Of a stretch of 64,000 bases of DNA, positions 19,028 to 27,853 are shown in pieces. Position 1 is the first letter of the stretch, and each line of letters begins with the position of its first letter. The stretch covers positions 248,001 through 312,000 of the forward strand of contig NZ_FTMZ01000002.1 in assembly GCF_900156335.1 (NCBI RefSeq), written 5' to 3'. The translations under genes were made by a program, and so were the position numbers. The notes under the pieces are model-generated. The model saw only the letters and a list, made by a program, of their open reading frames with translations, made no database searches and had not been told where the DNA came from. This DNA is from Sphaerotilus natans. GTDB taxonomy: Bacteria > Pseudomonadota > Gammaproteobacteria > Burkholderiales > Burkholderiaceae_C.

Positions 19028-20371
19028 CTAGAGGATGCGGCGCGGGTGGGCCAGCGCCTCGTGCGCGGCATGCAGCCGGCGCACCAGCACCCGGATGAAG
19101 GCCTCGTCGAACAGATGCCGGGTGGCCGGGCTCAGCCGGGCCAGGGTATCGGGCGTGAAGGAGATCGTCGTGGCGCTGTCGGTCACGATCACGTCGGTGC
19201 TGTGCACCCGCAGCTCCGGATTGGGCGCCAGATAGGCCATCTCGCCGACCGAGGTGCCCGAGCCCAGCACCGCCACGCGCCGGCCGTCGCGCCAGACCTC
19301 CAGCGTGCCGGTGGCGATGATGTGGAAGGTGCGGCCCTCCTCACCGCGGCGGTACAGCGCCTGGCCGGCGGGCAGGCGCTCCCAGCGCGCCCGGTGCACC
19401 ACCTCCCACAGCGCGATGTCGCCGAAGCGGGTGAAGAAGTCCAGCGTGCGCAGCAGCGTGAAGCGCTCGGAGTCGAGCACGCCCTGCACCGCGCCGCGCG
19501 GCACATGCTGCATCGCGATCAGGCCGGAGAGCGCCTCGCCGAGCGCCTCCCAGGAGGCATGGCGGTCGTCGGCACGCTTGGCCAGGCAGCGGCGCACCAC
19601 CCGGTCGAGCGCCGGCGAGACCCCGGTGCGCACGCCCACCAGCGAGGGCGGCTCGACATGGCAGATCTGGTGCATCAGGCTGGCCTGGCTGGAGGCCTCG
19701 AAGGGCGCATGGCCGGCGATCAGGTGATAGAGCACCGCGCCCAGGCCGTAGATGTCGGCGCGCGCGTCGAGCTCGGCGCCGTCGAGCTGCTCCGGCGACA
19801 TGTAGGCCAGCGAGCCGACGCGGTGGACCTGCGTCTCGTCCGAGCGCAGGTTCAGCGCGCTGCCGAAGTCGGTCAGCTTGATGTCGCGCACCTCGCGGTC
19901 GCTGCCCACGGTCAGGATGTTGGCCGGCTTGACGTCGCGGTGGATCAGCCCCTGGCGATAGCAGTAGCCCAGCGCCATCGCGCACTTGAAGCCGATTTCG
20001 ACGATCTGGTCGAGCGGCAGCAGATGGTCGGGCGCGCAGAAGGCGCGCAGCGTCGTGCCGGGCACGTACTCCATCACCACATAAGGCGCACGCGGGTCGG
20101 GCACCGCGTCCAGGATGTCGACCACGTTCGGGTGGTGCAGCCGCCCGGCCAGCGCCGCCTCCGAAGCGAAGAAGCGCGCGAAGACATGCGCGTCGGCCGC
20201 GTCGCCCAGCACGCTGGCGCGCACCCGCTTGACCGCGACCTGGCGATCGTTGAACTCGTCGTGGCAGAGGAAGACCTCGCTGGTCGTGCCCTCGCCGAGA
20301 CGGCGGATCACGCGGTACTTGCCGATGCGCTGCGGCGGGTCGGAGAGGTCCGGGGCGGAGAGATCGATCAT
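19028..20371 (-). CDS. Ser/Thr protein kinase with C-terminal cyclic-nucleotide-binding-like domain
   Basis: A 447-residue soluble kinase. The kinase domain spans about 18-285: glycine loop LGEGTTSEV (25-33), catalytic lysine K48 (VAVKRV), [10 protein letters not shown] (D146), DFGSA (D168) and YMSPEQ. All key residues are intact, so it should be active. A cNMP-binding-like beta-barrel follows (about 310-420). Its phosphate cassette keeps GE (SVGEMAYL) but lacks the usual Arg-Thr-Ala, so the ligand may differ or be absent. No membrane segment. It is divergent from argS. Substrate unknown. Confidence 0.85.
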   Translation of the reverse strand: MIDLSAPDLSDPPQRIGKYRVIRRLGEGTTSEVFLCHDEFNDRQVAVKRVRASVLGDAADAHVFARFFASEAALAGRLHHPNVVDILDAVPDPRAPYVVMEYVPGTTLRAFCAPDHLLPLDQIVEIGFKCAMALGYCYRQGLIHRDVKPANILTVGSDREVRDIKLTDFGSALNLRSDETQVHRVGSLAYMSPEQLDGAELDARADIYGLGAVLYHLIAGHAPFEASSQASLMHQICHVEPPSLVGVRTGVSPALDRVVRRCLAKRADDRHASWEALGEALSGLIAMQHVPRGAVQGVLDSERFTLLRTLDFFTRFGDIALWEVVHRARWERLPAGQALYRRGEEGRTFHIIATGTLEVWRDGRRVAVLGSGTSVGEMAYLAPNPELRVHSTDVIVTDSATTISFTPDTLARLSPATRHLFDEAFIRVLVRRLHAAHEALAHPRRIL

Positions 20372-20468
20372 CGGCGGCGGGCTCGGACAGGGTGGGCGAT
20401 CTTTTCATCGGCCCCTGCCCGACACAAGTGCGGATTGCTCGGCCGACCCGCCCCGTAGAATCCGCCCC

Positions 20469-22154
20469 ATGATTCAAGCCAAAGAGCAACTCCTCGCCGC
20501 CCTCGGCGACGCGCTGGCCGAGATCGCGCCGGGTGCGGCGATCGAGCCCGCCTTCGAAAGCCCGAAGCAGGCCGCCCACGGCGACCTCGCCTGCACCGCC
20601 GCGATGCAGCTGGCCCGACCGCAGAAGAAGAACCCGCGCGAGCTGGCCGGCGCGCTGATCGCCGCGCTGCAGGCCCGCCCGGCGGTGCAGCAGTGGGTCG
20701 AGGCACTGGAGATCGCCGGCCCCGGCTTCATCAACATCCGCCTCAAGCCCGCCGCGCGCCAGCAGGTCGTGGCGCAGGTGCTGGCCGAAGGCGCCGGCTT
20801 CGGCCAGGCCGCGGCCAACGGCCGCAAGGTGATGGTCGAGTTCGTCTCGGCCAACCCGACCGGGCCGCTGCATGTCGGCCACGGCCGCCAGGGCGCCCTG
20901 GGCGACGCGCTGTGCAATCTGTTCGGCTCGCAGGGCTGGCAGGTGCACCGCGAGTTCTACTACAACGACGCGGGCGTGCAGATCGCCACGCTGGCCAACT
21001 CGACCCAGTGCCGCCTGAAGGGCCTCAAGCCCGGCGACGCCGCCTGGCCCGAGTCGGCCTACAACGGCGACTACATCCAGGACATCGCCGACGCCTTCAT
21101 GGCGCGCGCCACCGTCCAGGCCGACGACCGCGAGTTCACCGGCTCGGGCGACCCGGACGACCTCGACGGCATCCGCCAGTTCGCGGTGGCCTACCTGCGC
21201 CACGAGCAGGATCTGGACCTGCGCGCCTTCGGCGTCAAGTTCGACCACTACTACCTCGAATCGAGCCTGTACAGCTCGGGCCGGGTCGAGGAGACGGTGG
21301 CGAAGCTGGTGGCCGCCGGCAAGACCTTCGAGGAGGGCGGGGCCCTCTGGCTGCGCTCGACCGACTACGGCGACGACAAGGACCGCGTGATGCGCAAGTC
21401 CGACGGCGGCTACACCTACTTCGTGCCCGACGTCGCCTACCACGTCCACAAGTGGCAGCGCGGCTTCGACAAGGTCGTCAACGTGCAGGGCTCGGACCAC
21501 CACGGCACGATCGCGCGGGTGCGCGCCGGCTTGCAGGCGGCCGGCGTCGGCGTGCCCCAGGGCTGGCCCGACTACGTGCTGCACAAGATGGTCACCGTCA
21601 TGAAGGGCGGCGAGGAGGTGAAGATCTCCAAGCGTGCGGGCTCCTATGTCACGCTGCGCGACCTGATCGAGTGGACCAGCCGCGACGCGGTGCGCTTCTT
21701 CCTCATCAGCCGCAAGGCCGACACCGAGTTCGTCTTCGACGTCGACCTGGCGCTCAAGGCCAACGACGAGAACCCGGTGTTCTACGTCCAGTACGCCCAC
21801 GCGCGCATCTGCTCGGTGCTGGAGAAGTGGAAGGCCGAGCACGGCGGCGACCCGGCCACGCTGGCCACCGCCGACCTGGCGGTGCTGGACGCGCCGACCG
21901 AGTTCGCGCTGATGAACAAGCTGGCCGAGTACCCCGAGATGCTGGCGCGCGCCGCCGAAGGGCTGGCGCCGCACGACGTCGCCTTCTACCTGCGCGATCT
22001 GGCCTCGGCGTACCACAGCTACTACGCCGCGGTGCGCTTCCTCGACGGCTCGGCCGCCGCGATGGCGGCGCGCATGGCGCTGCTGCAGGCCACCGCCCAG
22101 GTGCTGCGCAACGCGCTGGCGGTGCTGGGCGTGAGCGCGCCCGAGCGCATGTGA
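20469..22154 (+). CDS. argS: Arginyl-tRNA synthetase
   Basis: A 561-residue class I synthetase that charges tRNA-Arg. The HIGH-type motif is HVGHG (in [14 protein letters not shown]). The KMSKS-like region is [14 protein letters not shown], and the C-terminal DALR anticodon domain ends the chain ([14 protein letters not shown]). Length fits the family. No clear ribosome site; TAGAAT (20456-20461) ends seven bases before the ATG, a leaderless-type arrangement. Confidence 0.96.
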   Translation: MIQAKEQLLAALGDALAEIAPGAAIEPAFESPKQAAHGDLACTAAMQLARPQKKNPRELAGALIAALQARPAVQQWVEALEIAGPGFINIRLKPAARQQVVAQVLAEGAGFGQAAANGRKVMVEFVSANPTGPLHVGHGRQGALGDALCNLFGSQGWQVHREFYYNDAGVQIATLANSTQCRLKGLKPGDAAWPESAYNGDYIQDIADAFMARATVQADDREFTGSGDPDDLDGIRQFAVAYLRHEQDLDLRAFGVKFDHYYLESSLYSSGRVEETVAKLVAAGKTFEEGGALWLRSTDYGDDKDRVMRKSDGGYTYFVPDVAYHVHKWQRGFDKVVNVQGSDHHGTIARVRAGLQAAGVGVPQGWPDYVLHKMVTVMKGGEEVKISKRAGSYVTLRDLIEWTSRDAVRFFLISRKADTEFVFDVDLALKANDENPVFYVQYAHARICSVLEKWKAEHGGDPATLATADLAVLDAPTEFALMNKLAEYPEMLARAAEGLAPHDVAFYLRDLASAYHSYYAAVRFLDGSAAAMAARMALLQATAQVLRNALAVLGVSAPERM

Positions 22155-22170
22155 GCGGCCTGACGGCGCG

Positions 22171-22857
22171 ATGACGAGAACGGTGATGGCATCAAAAGCG
22201 AAGACTCAGCGCGGCGGCTTCGGCGTCGGCGTGGTGGTGGGCCTGCTGGGCGGTCTGGTGCTGGCGCTGGGGGTGGCGATCTTCGTCACCAAGGCGCCCG
22301 TGCCGTTCGTCGACAAGGTGCCGGGCCGCACCGCGGAGCAGGATGCCGCCGAGGCGGAAAAGAACCGCCAGTGGGATCCGAACGCGCCGCTGCACGGCCG
22401 CCCGCCCGGCCGGCCCGCCGAGCCGCCGCCGGCCACGCCGCCCGCCCAGGACCCCGACCCGATCGGCGCGATCGCCGAGCGCCAGAGCCGCCCGCCCGAG
22501 GCCGCCAGCGCCCCGCCGCCGGCCCGCCCGGCCTCAAAGCCCCCCGCACGTGCCGAGGCCAGCGCCTCGGCTCCGGCCCCGACGGGCGGCGAGACGTCGG
22601 CGAAGACCAGTGCTGATCCGTTCACCTACTTCGTGCAGGTCGGTGCGTATGGCAGCGCCGACGAGGCCGAGCAGCAGCGCGCGCGGCTGGCGATGAACGG
22701 GCTCAAGGCCCGCATCACCGAGCGCGAGCAGAACGGCCGCGTGATGCACCGCGTCCGCCTGGGCCCCTACGACAGCCGGGAGGATGCGGAGCGCATGCGC
22801 GACCAGCTCTCGGCCTCGGGCCAGGGCGATGCCGCGCTGGTGCGCGTGCCGCGCTGA
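22171..22857 (+). CDS. SPOR-domain membrane protein (FtsN-like)
   Basis: A 228-residue bitopic protein: short cytoplasmic tail, one membrane helix (about 18-42), a Pro/Ala-rich periplasmic linker, and a C-terminal SPOR domain (about 150-228; FTYFVQVGAYGSADEAEQQR, HRVRLGPYDSREDAERM). SPOR domains bind denuded glycan strands at the division site. It resembles the FtsN-like proteins that follow argS in betaproteobacteria. The start could also be the ATG at 22186; neither has a good ribosome site. Confidence 0.85.
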   Translation: MTRTVMASKAKTQRGGFGVGVVVGLLGGLVLALGVAIFVTKAPVPFVDKVPGRTAEQDAAEAEKNRQWDPNAPLHGRPPGRPAEPPPATPPAQDPDPIGAIAERQSRPPEAASAPPPARPASKPPARAEASASAPAPTGGETSAKTSADPFTYFVQVGAYGSADEAEQQRARLAMNGLKARITEREQNGRVMHRVRLGPYDSREDAERMRDQLSASGQGDAALVRVPR

Positions 22858-22917
22858 ACCTTCGGCCCCGGATCGGGTCCGAACGGCCTGCACAGAACCA
22901 TCGAAAGGAACCATCGA

Positions 22918-23586
22918 ATGAAGCGTCGCGAGTTCGTCGCCGGAAGCAGTGCCGCGCTGGCACTGGGCGGTCTGGTCAGCGCACCGGCCTCGGCCCAGGC
23001 CGGTTTCCAGGAAGGCCGCCACTATGTGCGGCTGCAGCAGCCGGTGCCGGTCTCTGCCCCCGCCGGCAAGATCGAGGTGCTCGAGTTCTTCTGGTACGGC
23101 TGCCCGCACTGCAACGCCTTCGAGCCGACGCTCGAGGCCTGGGTCAAGAAGCTGCCCGCCGATGTCGCCTTCCGCCGCGTGCATGTCGCCTTCCGTCCGA
23201 GCTTCGAGCCGCTGCAGCGGCTCTACGCCACGCTGGAGAACATGAACCTGGTCGAGGCGCTGCACCGCAAGGTCTTCTACGCGGTCCACCAGCAGGGCGC
23301 ACGGCTGGACAAGCCCGAGGCGGTCATCGACTTCGTCGTCGCCAACGGCGTCGATCGCACCAAGTTCACCGAGATGTACAACTCCTTCGGCGTGCAGAGC
23401 AAGGTGCGCCAGGGCAAGCAGCTCTCCGAGGCCTACAAGATCGACGGCGTGCCGGCCCTGGGCATTCACGGCCGCTTCTACACCTCGCCGGCGCTGGCCG
23501 GCGGCGAAGGCGCCTCCGAGGTCCAGGGCCAGACCCGCGCGCTGGCGCTGACCGACCAGCTCGTCGCCAGCCTGCGCAAGGGCTGA
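22918..23586 (+). CDS. dsbA: Thiol:disulfide interchange protein DsbA
   Basis: A 222-residue periplasmic oxidase that introduces disulfide bonds. Signal peptide 1-27 (PASAQA). The active site is C62-PH-C65 (YGCPHCNAF) in a thioredoxin fold with the helical insert, and the cis-Pro loop is GVPALGIHG. GAAAGGA-type ribosome site before the ATG. It lies in a rightward run with argS and the SPOR gene, but two hairpins after it suggest transcription ends before lptA. Confidence 0.93.
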   Translation: MKRREFVAGSSAALALGGLVSAPASAQAGFQEGRHYVRLQQPVPVSAPAGKIEVLEFFWYGCPHCNAFEPTLEAWVKKLPADVAFRRVHVAFRPSFEPLQRLYATLENMNLVEALHRKVFYAVHQQGARLDKPEAVIDFVVANGVDRTKFTEMYNSFGVQSKVRQGKQLSEAYKIDGVPALGIHGRFYTSPALAGGEGASEVQGQTRALALTDQLVASLRKG

Positions 23587-23605
23587 GGCACGGCAGGCTG
23601 GGAAT

Positions 23606-23646
23606 CGGCCGCCTGACGCGGCCGCCCGCCCGGTGACACCGGGCGG
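23606..23646 (+). terminator. Two tandem hairpins after dsbA
   Basis: First hairpin CGGCCGC-CTGAC-GCGGCCG (23606-23624). Second is a near-continuous palindrome CCGCCCGGTG-A-CACCGGGCGG (23626-23646), which as RNA gives an 8-bp stem with a TGACA loop. No T run follows. The second overlaps the -35 box of the lptA promoter, so it could also be an operator. Confidence 0.5.
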
Positions 23647-23661
23647 ATCGAAGGCTACAAT
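23633..23661 (+). promoter_or_regulatory. Sigma-70 promoter of lptA-lptB-rpoN
   Basis: -35 GTGACA (23633-23638), 17-base spacer, -10 TACAAT (23656-23661). The start point would be near 23668, which rules out the ATG at 23660 as the lptA start and supports the one at 23690. Confidence 0.65.
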
Positions 23662-23689
23662 GCAATTTTCATGCCTTCGATTGCCACTG

Positions 23690-24337
23690 ATGGCTGCTGT
23701 CGCTGTTCCGTGCTGGTTTTCACACCGCTGCCTGCGTTCGGCCCCGGCCCTGCTGGCGGCGGCCCTGCTGATGATCGCCAGCATCGCGCCCGCCCGGGCC
23801 GAGCGCGCTGACAGCGCACAGCCGCTGGCCTTCGATGCCGGACGGATGGTGCTCGACGGCAAGCGCAAGGTCCGGGTACTCAGCGGCGGGGTCGAGATCA
23901 GCCGCGGCACGCTGCTGCTGAAGGCGGCCCAGGTCGAGCTGAAGGAGACGCCCCAGGGCGGCCAGTTCGCGATCGCCACGGCGGCCGATGGCCAGTTCGT
24001 CACCTTCCGCCAGAAGCGCGAGGGCGTCGACGAGACGGTCGAGGGCCAGTCGCGCCGCATCGAGTACGACAGCGTCAGCGAGACGGTGCGCTTCATCGGC
24101 CAGGCCCAGGTGCGGGTGCTGCGCGCCGGCGCCCCGGCCGACCAAGTCAGCGGCCAGACCATCGTCTACGACCACGGCCGCGATGTCTTCGAGGTGCAGG
24201 GCGGCCTGCCGGCCAGCACGCAGACCCCGACGCCTGGCGCCGCCAGCGGTCGGGTGCGCGGCGTGCTGACGCCCCGGCCGGCCGGCGCGGCCTCGCGCCC
24301 GGCCGGTGCCGACGCGGCGACGGAGGGCGCCCGTTGA
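23690..24337 (+). CDS. lptA: Lipopolysaccharide transport periplasmic protein LptA
   Basis: A 215-residue periplasmic protein that bridges LPS between the inner and outer membranes. Signal peptide about 1-36 (ending [12 protein letters not shown]). The OstA/LptA beta-jellyroll follows: [20 protein letters not shown], a central [15 protein letters not shown] strand and [10 protein letters not shown] Pro/Ala-rich tail extends past the fold. The start was placed at 23690 because the promoter -10 box overlaps the earlier ATG. lptC is not next to it, unlike in many genomes. Its stop overlaps the lptB start. Confidence 0.85.
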   Translation: MAAVAVPCWFSHRCLRSAPALLAAALLMIASIAPARAERADSAQPLAFDAGRMVLDGKRKVRVLSGGVEISRGTLLLKAAQVELKETPQGGQFAIATAADGQFVTFRQKREGVDETVEGQSRRIEYDSVSETVRFIGQAQVRVLRAGAPADQVSGQTIVYDHGRDVFEVQGGLPASTQTPTPGAASGRVRGVLTPRPAGAASRPAGADAATEGAR

Positions 24338-25089
24338 GCGCCCCGCCCCGCCAGCGCCTCGAGGCCGAGGGCCTGCAGAAGCGCTACGGCGCGCGCCTGG
24401 TCGTCAAGGACGTGCACCTGGCGGTGCACAGCGGCGAGGTCGTCGGCCTGCTCGGGCCGAACGGCGCCGGCAAGACCACCAGCTTCTACATGCTGGTCGG
24501 TCTGGTCCGGGCCGATGCCGGCCAGATCCGCATCGACGGCGAGCGGGTCGAGCAGCTGCCCATTCATCAGCGCGCCCGCCTCGGCCTGTCCTACCTGCCG
24601 CAGGAAGCCTCGATCTTCCGCCGCCTGACGGTCGAGGAGAACATCCGCGCGGTGCTGGAGCTGCAGCAGGACGCTGACGGCCGGCCGCTGGGCCGCCGCG
24701 CCATCGACGAGCAGCTCGGCGCGCTGCTGGCCGACCTGTCGATCGAGCGGCTGCGCGACAGCCCGGCGCCGGCGCTGTCCGGCGGCGAGCGTCGGCGCGT
24801 CGAGATCGCGCGGGCGCTGGCCACGCAGCCGCGCTTCATCCTGCTCGACGAGCCGTTTGCCGGGGTCGATCCGATCGCGGTGCTCGAGATCCAGCGCATC
24901 ATCGGCTTCCTGAAGGCGCGGCAGATCGGCGTGCTGATCACCGACCACAACGTGCGCGAGACGCTGGGCATCTGCGACCGCGCCTACATCATCAGCGAGG
25001 GCCGCGTGCTGGCCGAAGGGGAGCCGGCGGCCATCGTCGAGAACCCGCAGGTCCGCAAGGTCTACCTCGGCGAACACTTCCGGATGTGA
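24334..25089 (+). CDS. lptB: LPS export ABC transporter ATP-binding protein LptB
   Basis: A 251-residue ATPase that powers LPS extraction by LptFG. Walker A is [10 protein letters not shown]-loop YLPQEASIF, signature LSGGERRR, Walker [13 protein letters not shown]-switch TDHN. The start is a TTG at 24334 overlapping the lptA stop (TTGA), so translation should be coupled. Length is slightly over the family's usual 241. Confidence 0.95.
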   Translation: MSAPPRQRLEAEGLQKRYGARLVVKDVHLAVHSGEVVGLLGPNGAGKTTSFYMLVGLVRADAGQIRIDGERVEQLPIHQRARLGLSYLPQEASIFRRLTVEENIRAVLELQQDADGRPLGRRAIDEQLGALLADLSIERLRDSPAPALSGGERRRVEIARALATQPRFILLDEPFAGVDPIAVLEIQRIIGFLKARQIGVLITDHNVRETLGICDRAYIISEGRVLAEGEPAAIVENPQVRKVYLGEHFRM

Positions 25090-25096
25090 CCGCCCC

Positions 25097-26767
25097 ATGA
25101 AACCTTCCCTCCAGGTCCGCCTGTCGCAGCATCTGGCGCTCACGCCGCAGCTCCAGCAGTCGATCCGGCTGCTGCAGCTCTCGACGCTGGAACTGCATCA
25201 GGAAGTCGAGCAGATGCTCGAGCAGAACCCCTTTCTCGAGGCCGACGAGGACAGCGGCGGCGGCCCGGAGGCGGTCACCGTCGAGGGCGGCACCGCCACT
25301 GCCGCAGAGCGCGAGGACTGGAGCGCGCCCGGCACCGACTCCGCTGGCGAGGCGCCGGCCGACAGCGGCAGCAGCGGTGACGGCGAGAGCGCCGGCGTCG
25401 ACCAGCTCGACTTCGAAGGCGGCGACGCCGGCAACGACTGGGACAGCGGCCAGGACGACTACCAGAGCCTGTCGGACGTGGGCGGCACCCGCAATGGCGC
25501 GCCCGACGACGAGGACAGCGACTGGAGCGAGCGCTCCAGCGTCGCCGAGAGCCTGCCCGACCACCTGCGCAGCCAGCTGCGCGGCATGCGCCTGGCGCCC
25601 GAGGACCAGCTGCTGGTCGAGGCGCTGATCGACTCGCTGACCGAGGACGGCTATCTGGCCGACCCGCTCGAGGAGATCGCCGAGCGCCTGGCCGTCGGCC
25701 TGGAGCTGGGCGAGTCGCTCGGCCGCGATGCCGCACCGGGCCAGGTCACCGCGGTCGACATCGACCAGGCCGAGCTGCCCGAGGCCCCGACGCCGGAGGA
25801 GGCGCAGGCCGCCGCCGAGCTGCGCGAGGAGCTGCTCGACCGGCTGCGCTGCGCGCTGGGCTGGCTGCAAAACCTCGAGCCCTGCGGCGTGGGTGCGCGC
25901 GACCTGGGCGAATGCCTGGTGCTGCAGCTGCGCGAGCACGACGCCACCGAGGCGCGCCGGGTCGCCATCCTGATCTGCCAGGGCCATCTGGAGCTGCTGG
26001 CGCGGCGCGACATGAAGAAGCTGGTGGCCGCCACCGGCGCTGACGAGGACGACATCCGTGACGCGCAGTCGCTGATCGTCACGCTCGAGCCCAAGCCGGG
26101 CCGGCGCTTCGCCCGCGCCGAGGCCAACATCGTCGTGCCCGACGTCATCGTGCAGAAGGCCGGCCGCGGCTGGCGCGTGGTGCTCAACCCGGACGTGATG
26201 CCCAGGCTGCGCATCAACGACATGTACGCGCAGGCGCTGCGCCAGCACCGCGGCCAGCGCGGCGCCGACGACGCCGGCAGCGGCGCGACGCTGTCGGCGC
26301 GGCTCCAGGAGGCGCGCTGGTTCGTCAAGAACATCCTGCAGCGCTTCGACACCATCCAGCGCGTCAGCCAGGCCATCGTCGAGCGCCAGAAGGGCTTCTT
26401 CACCCACGGCGAGATCGCGATGAAGCCGCTGGTGCTGCGCGAGATCGCCGACGAGCTGGGCCTGCACGAGTCCACCATCAGCCGCGTGACCACCGCCAAG
26501 TACATGGCCACGCCGTTCGGCACCTTCGAGCTGAAGTACTTCTTCGGCTCATCGCTGAACACCGAGGCGGGCGGCAATGCGTCGAGCACGGCGGTGCGTG
26601 CGCTGATCAAGCAGTTCGTCGCTGCAGAGGATCAGCGCAAGCCGCTCTCCGACAGCCAGCTCAGCACGATGCTGGAGGAGCAGGGCATCCAGGTCGCGCG
26701 CCGCACGGTCGCGAAATACCGCGAGGCACTGAAGATCGCGCCGGCCAACCTGCGCAAGGCGATCTGA
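25097..26767 (+). CDS. rpoN: RNA polymerase sigma-54 factor
   Basis: A 556-residue sigma-54. Region I is Gln/Leu-rich (LSQHLALTPQLQQSIRLLQL); region II is long and acidic (about 50-170); region III has the core-binding and HTH parts (LHESTISRVTTAKYMATPFG); the RpoN box is ARRTVAKYREAL near the C-terminus, which contacts the -24 element. It starts seven bases after lptB. The usual hpf gene does not follow; a small gene with a sigma-54 promoter does. Confidence 0.96.
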   Translation: MKPSLQVRLSQHLALTPQLQQSIRLLQLSTLELHQEVEQMLEQNPFLEADEDSGGGPEAVTVEGGTATAAEREDWSAPGTDSAGEAPADSGSSGDGESAGVDQLDFEGGDAGNDWDSGQDDYQSLSDVGGTRNGAPDDEDSDWSERSSVAESLPDHLRSQLRGMRLAPEDQLLVEALIDSLTEDGYLADPLEEIAERLAVGLELGESLGRDAAPGQVTAVDIDQAELPEAPTPEEAQAAAELREELLDRLRCALGWLQNLEPCGVGARDLGECLVLQLREHDATEARRVAILICQGHLELLARRDMKKLVAATGADEDDIRDAQSLIVTLEPKPGRRFARAEANIVVPDVIVQKAGRGWRVVLNPDVMPRLRINDMYAQALRQHRGQRGADDAGSGATLSARLQEARWFVKNILQRFDTIQRVSQAIVERQKGFFTHGEIAMKPLVLREIADELGLHESTISRVTTAKYMATPFGTFELKYFFGSSLNTEAGGNASSTAVRALIKQFVAAEDQRKPLSDSQLSTMLEEQGIQVARRTVAKYREALKIAPANLRKAI

Positions 26768-26769
26768 AG

Positions 26770-26786
26770 CGCACCACTGCGGTGCA
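26770..26786 (+). promoter_or_regulatory. NtrC-like enhancer site
   Basis: CGCACCACTGCGGTGCA matches the NtrC consensus TGCACYA-N3-TGGTGCA at 12 of 14 fixed positions. Its centre is about 137 bases before the predicted start point of the sigma-54 promoter at 26891, in the usual range for enhancers. The dyad lies right after the rpoN stop and could instead act as a terminator hairpin (GCACC-ACTGC-GGTGC); no T run follows. Confidence 0.5.
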
Positions 26787-26889
26787 CTTCAGCCACCTCC
26801 GGCCGATGCCGCGTGAAATGAATCCGGGATGACCCCGAGTGGCGCTGGTGCAGGCGCCCACCGCCGGGGCGGTTTTTCCGGATTTCCGC

Positions 26890-26905
26890 CGGCACGCCGC
26901 ATGCA
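26890..26905 (+). promoter_or_regulatory. Sigma-54 (-24/-12) promoter
   Basis: GGCACG-CCGCA-TGCA: GG at 26891-26892 and GC at 26903-26904 have the exact sigma-54 spacing, and GGCACG and TGCA match the consensus TGGCACG-N4-TTGCA except for two bases. The start point would be near 26915, just before a CAGGAG ribosome site. Confidence 0.6.
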
Positions 26906-26933
26906 ATGGCCATCGGGCACTCAGGAGTCCCCG

Positions 26934-27182
26934 ATGAACACCGACGATCCCGCCGCCGCACGCCACCAGATCGCCAGCCGCATTCACGATCTGCTCAGGC
27001 GCGAGACCGGCCAGGAGATCGACACCGCGCTGATGCTCGGTCCGCCGGAATATGCCCGCGCGGTGCTGAGCCTGTGCCGCGCCTGCGGCCATGCCGAGCT
27101 CGCGCTGCTGGCCGACCAGTTCACGGCCCTGCTGCGCCCGCCGCTCAGGGCGGCGACACCGGATCGCTCGCTGCGCCGCTGA
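26934..27182 (+). CDS. Small hypothetical protein under sigma-54 control
   Basis: An 82-residue, mainly helical protein (RHQIASRIHDLLRRETG..., PPEYARAVLSLCRACGHAEL) with two Cys and a basic tail. I do not recognise it. A CAGGAG ribosome site (about 26922-26927) lies before the ATG at 26934, and a sigma-54 promoter and NtrC-like site lie upstream, so it may respond to nitrogen status; that is inference. Its 3' end overlaps the convergent DUF4126 gene by 38 bases. Confidence 0.65.
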   Translation: MNTDDPAAARHQIASRIHDLLRRETGQEIDTALMLGPPEYARAVLSLCRACGHAELALLADQFTALLRPPLRAATPDRSLRR

Positions 27183-27777
27183 GCGCCCGGCGCAGCCGCG
27201 CCGCCAACGCGCGCAAATGCCAGGCCAGCCGCCACAGCAGCAGCAGCATCGCCAGCGTCAGCACCCCCAGCGCGACGGCCGCCAGCACCGGATCACGCCA
27301 GACCAGCCACAGCATCGACGGCACCAGCGCATCGCCCGCCAGCGACAGCCCCCAGTTGCTGAAGGGCTCGGGCGAGGCATTGACCGCCGCGCGGGTGGCC
27401 GACTTGGCCGCATGTGCGGTGGCCGCCAGCGAGCCGCCCAGCACCGCGGCCGCCGCCGCCCAGCCCGCCTCGTCGCCGCCGAAGACCGCCGCGGCCAGCG
27501 CCGCACCGGCCGGCACGCGCACCAGCGTGCTGACCATGTCCCAGAAGGAGTCGAGCCCCGGGATCTTGTCGGCCAGGAACTCGACCAGCAGCATCAGGCC
27601 GCTGGCGCCAAGCACCAGCGGATGCATCAGCCAGTGCAGCCCCTCGGGCAGGCCGATACCGGCGTAGCGGCCGGCCAGCCCGGTCAGGAACAGCACCGCG
27701 TACAGGCGCAGGCCGCTGGCCCAGCCGAGCGTCGCGGCGACCGACATCAGCTCGGCCGTACCGAAGGAGACAGACAT
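27145..27777 (-). CDS. DUF4126 membrane protein
   Basis: A 210-residue inner-membrane protein of the DUF4126 type: ATLGWASGLRLYAVLFLTGLA, then GLPEGLHWLMHPLVL and FLADKIPGLDSFWD, signature stretches of this family. Five or six hydrophobic helices; function unknown. I chose the ATG at 27777. TAGGAT (minus strand, 27785-27790) ends seven bases before it, either a -10 of a leaderless mRNA or a weak AGGA ribosome site. Confidence 0.78.
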   Translation of the reverse strand: MSVSFGTAELMSVAATLGWASGLRLYAVLFLTGLAGRYAGIGLPEGLHWLMHPLVLGASGLMLLVEFLADKIPGLDSFWDMVSTLVRVPAGAALAAAVFGGDEAGWAAAAAVLGGSLAATAHAAKSATRAAVNASPEPFSNWGLSLAGDALVPSMLWLVWRDPVLAAVALGVLTLAMLLLLWRLAWHLRALAARLRRALSGAASDPVSPP

Positions 27778-27853
27778 GCCGTCCATCCTAGCGCGCCCGG
27801 CAGCAGGCGCGCCCGGACCTTCGGCCGGCCGAGCGCGGGCCTTCAGCCGAGCT

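Noticed and set aside
20391-22016. Long open frames opposite argS and other genes
   Set aside because: Shadow frames caused by high GC; the amino-acid make-up is Arg/Ala/Gly-rich and the + strand gene is certain.
24334-24337. Possible sequencing error at the lptA/lptB junction because lptB lacks an ATG
   Set aside because: A TTG start overlapping the lptA stop gives a complete LptB and is a usual coupled start.
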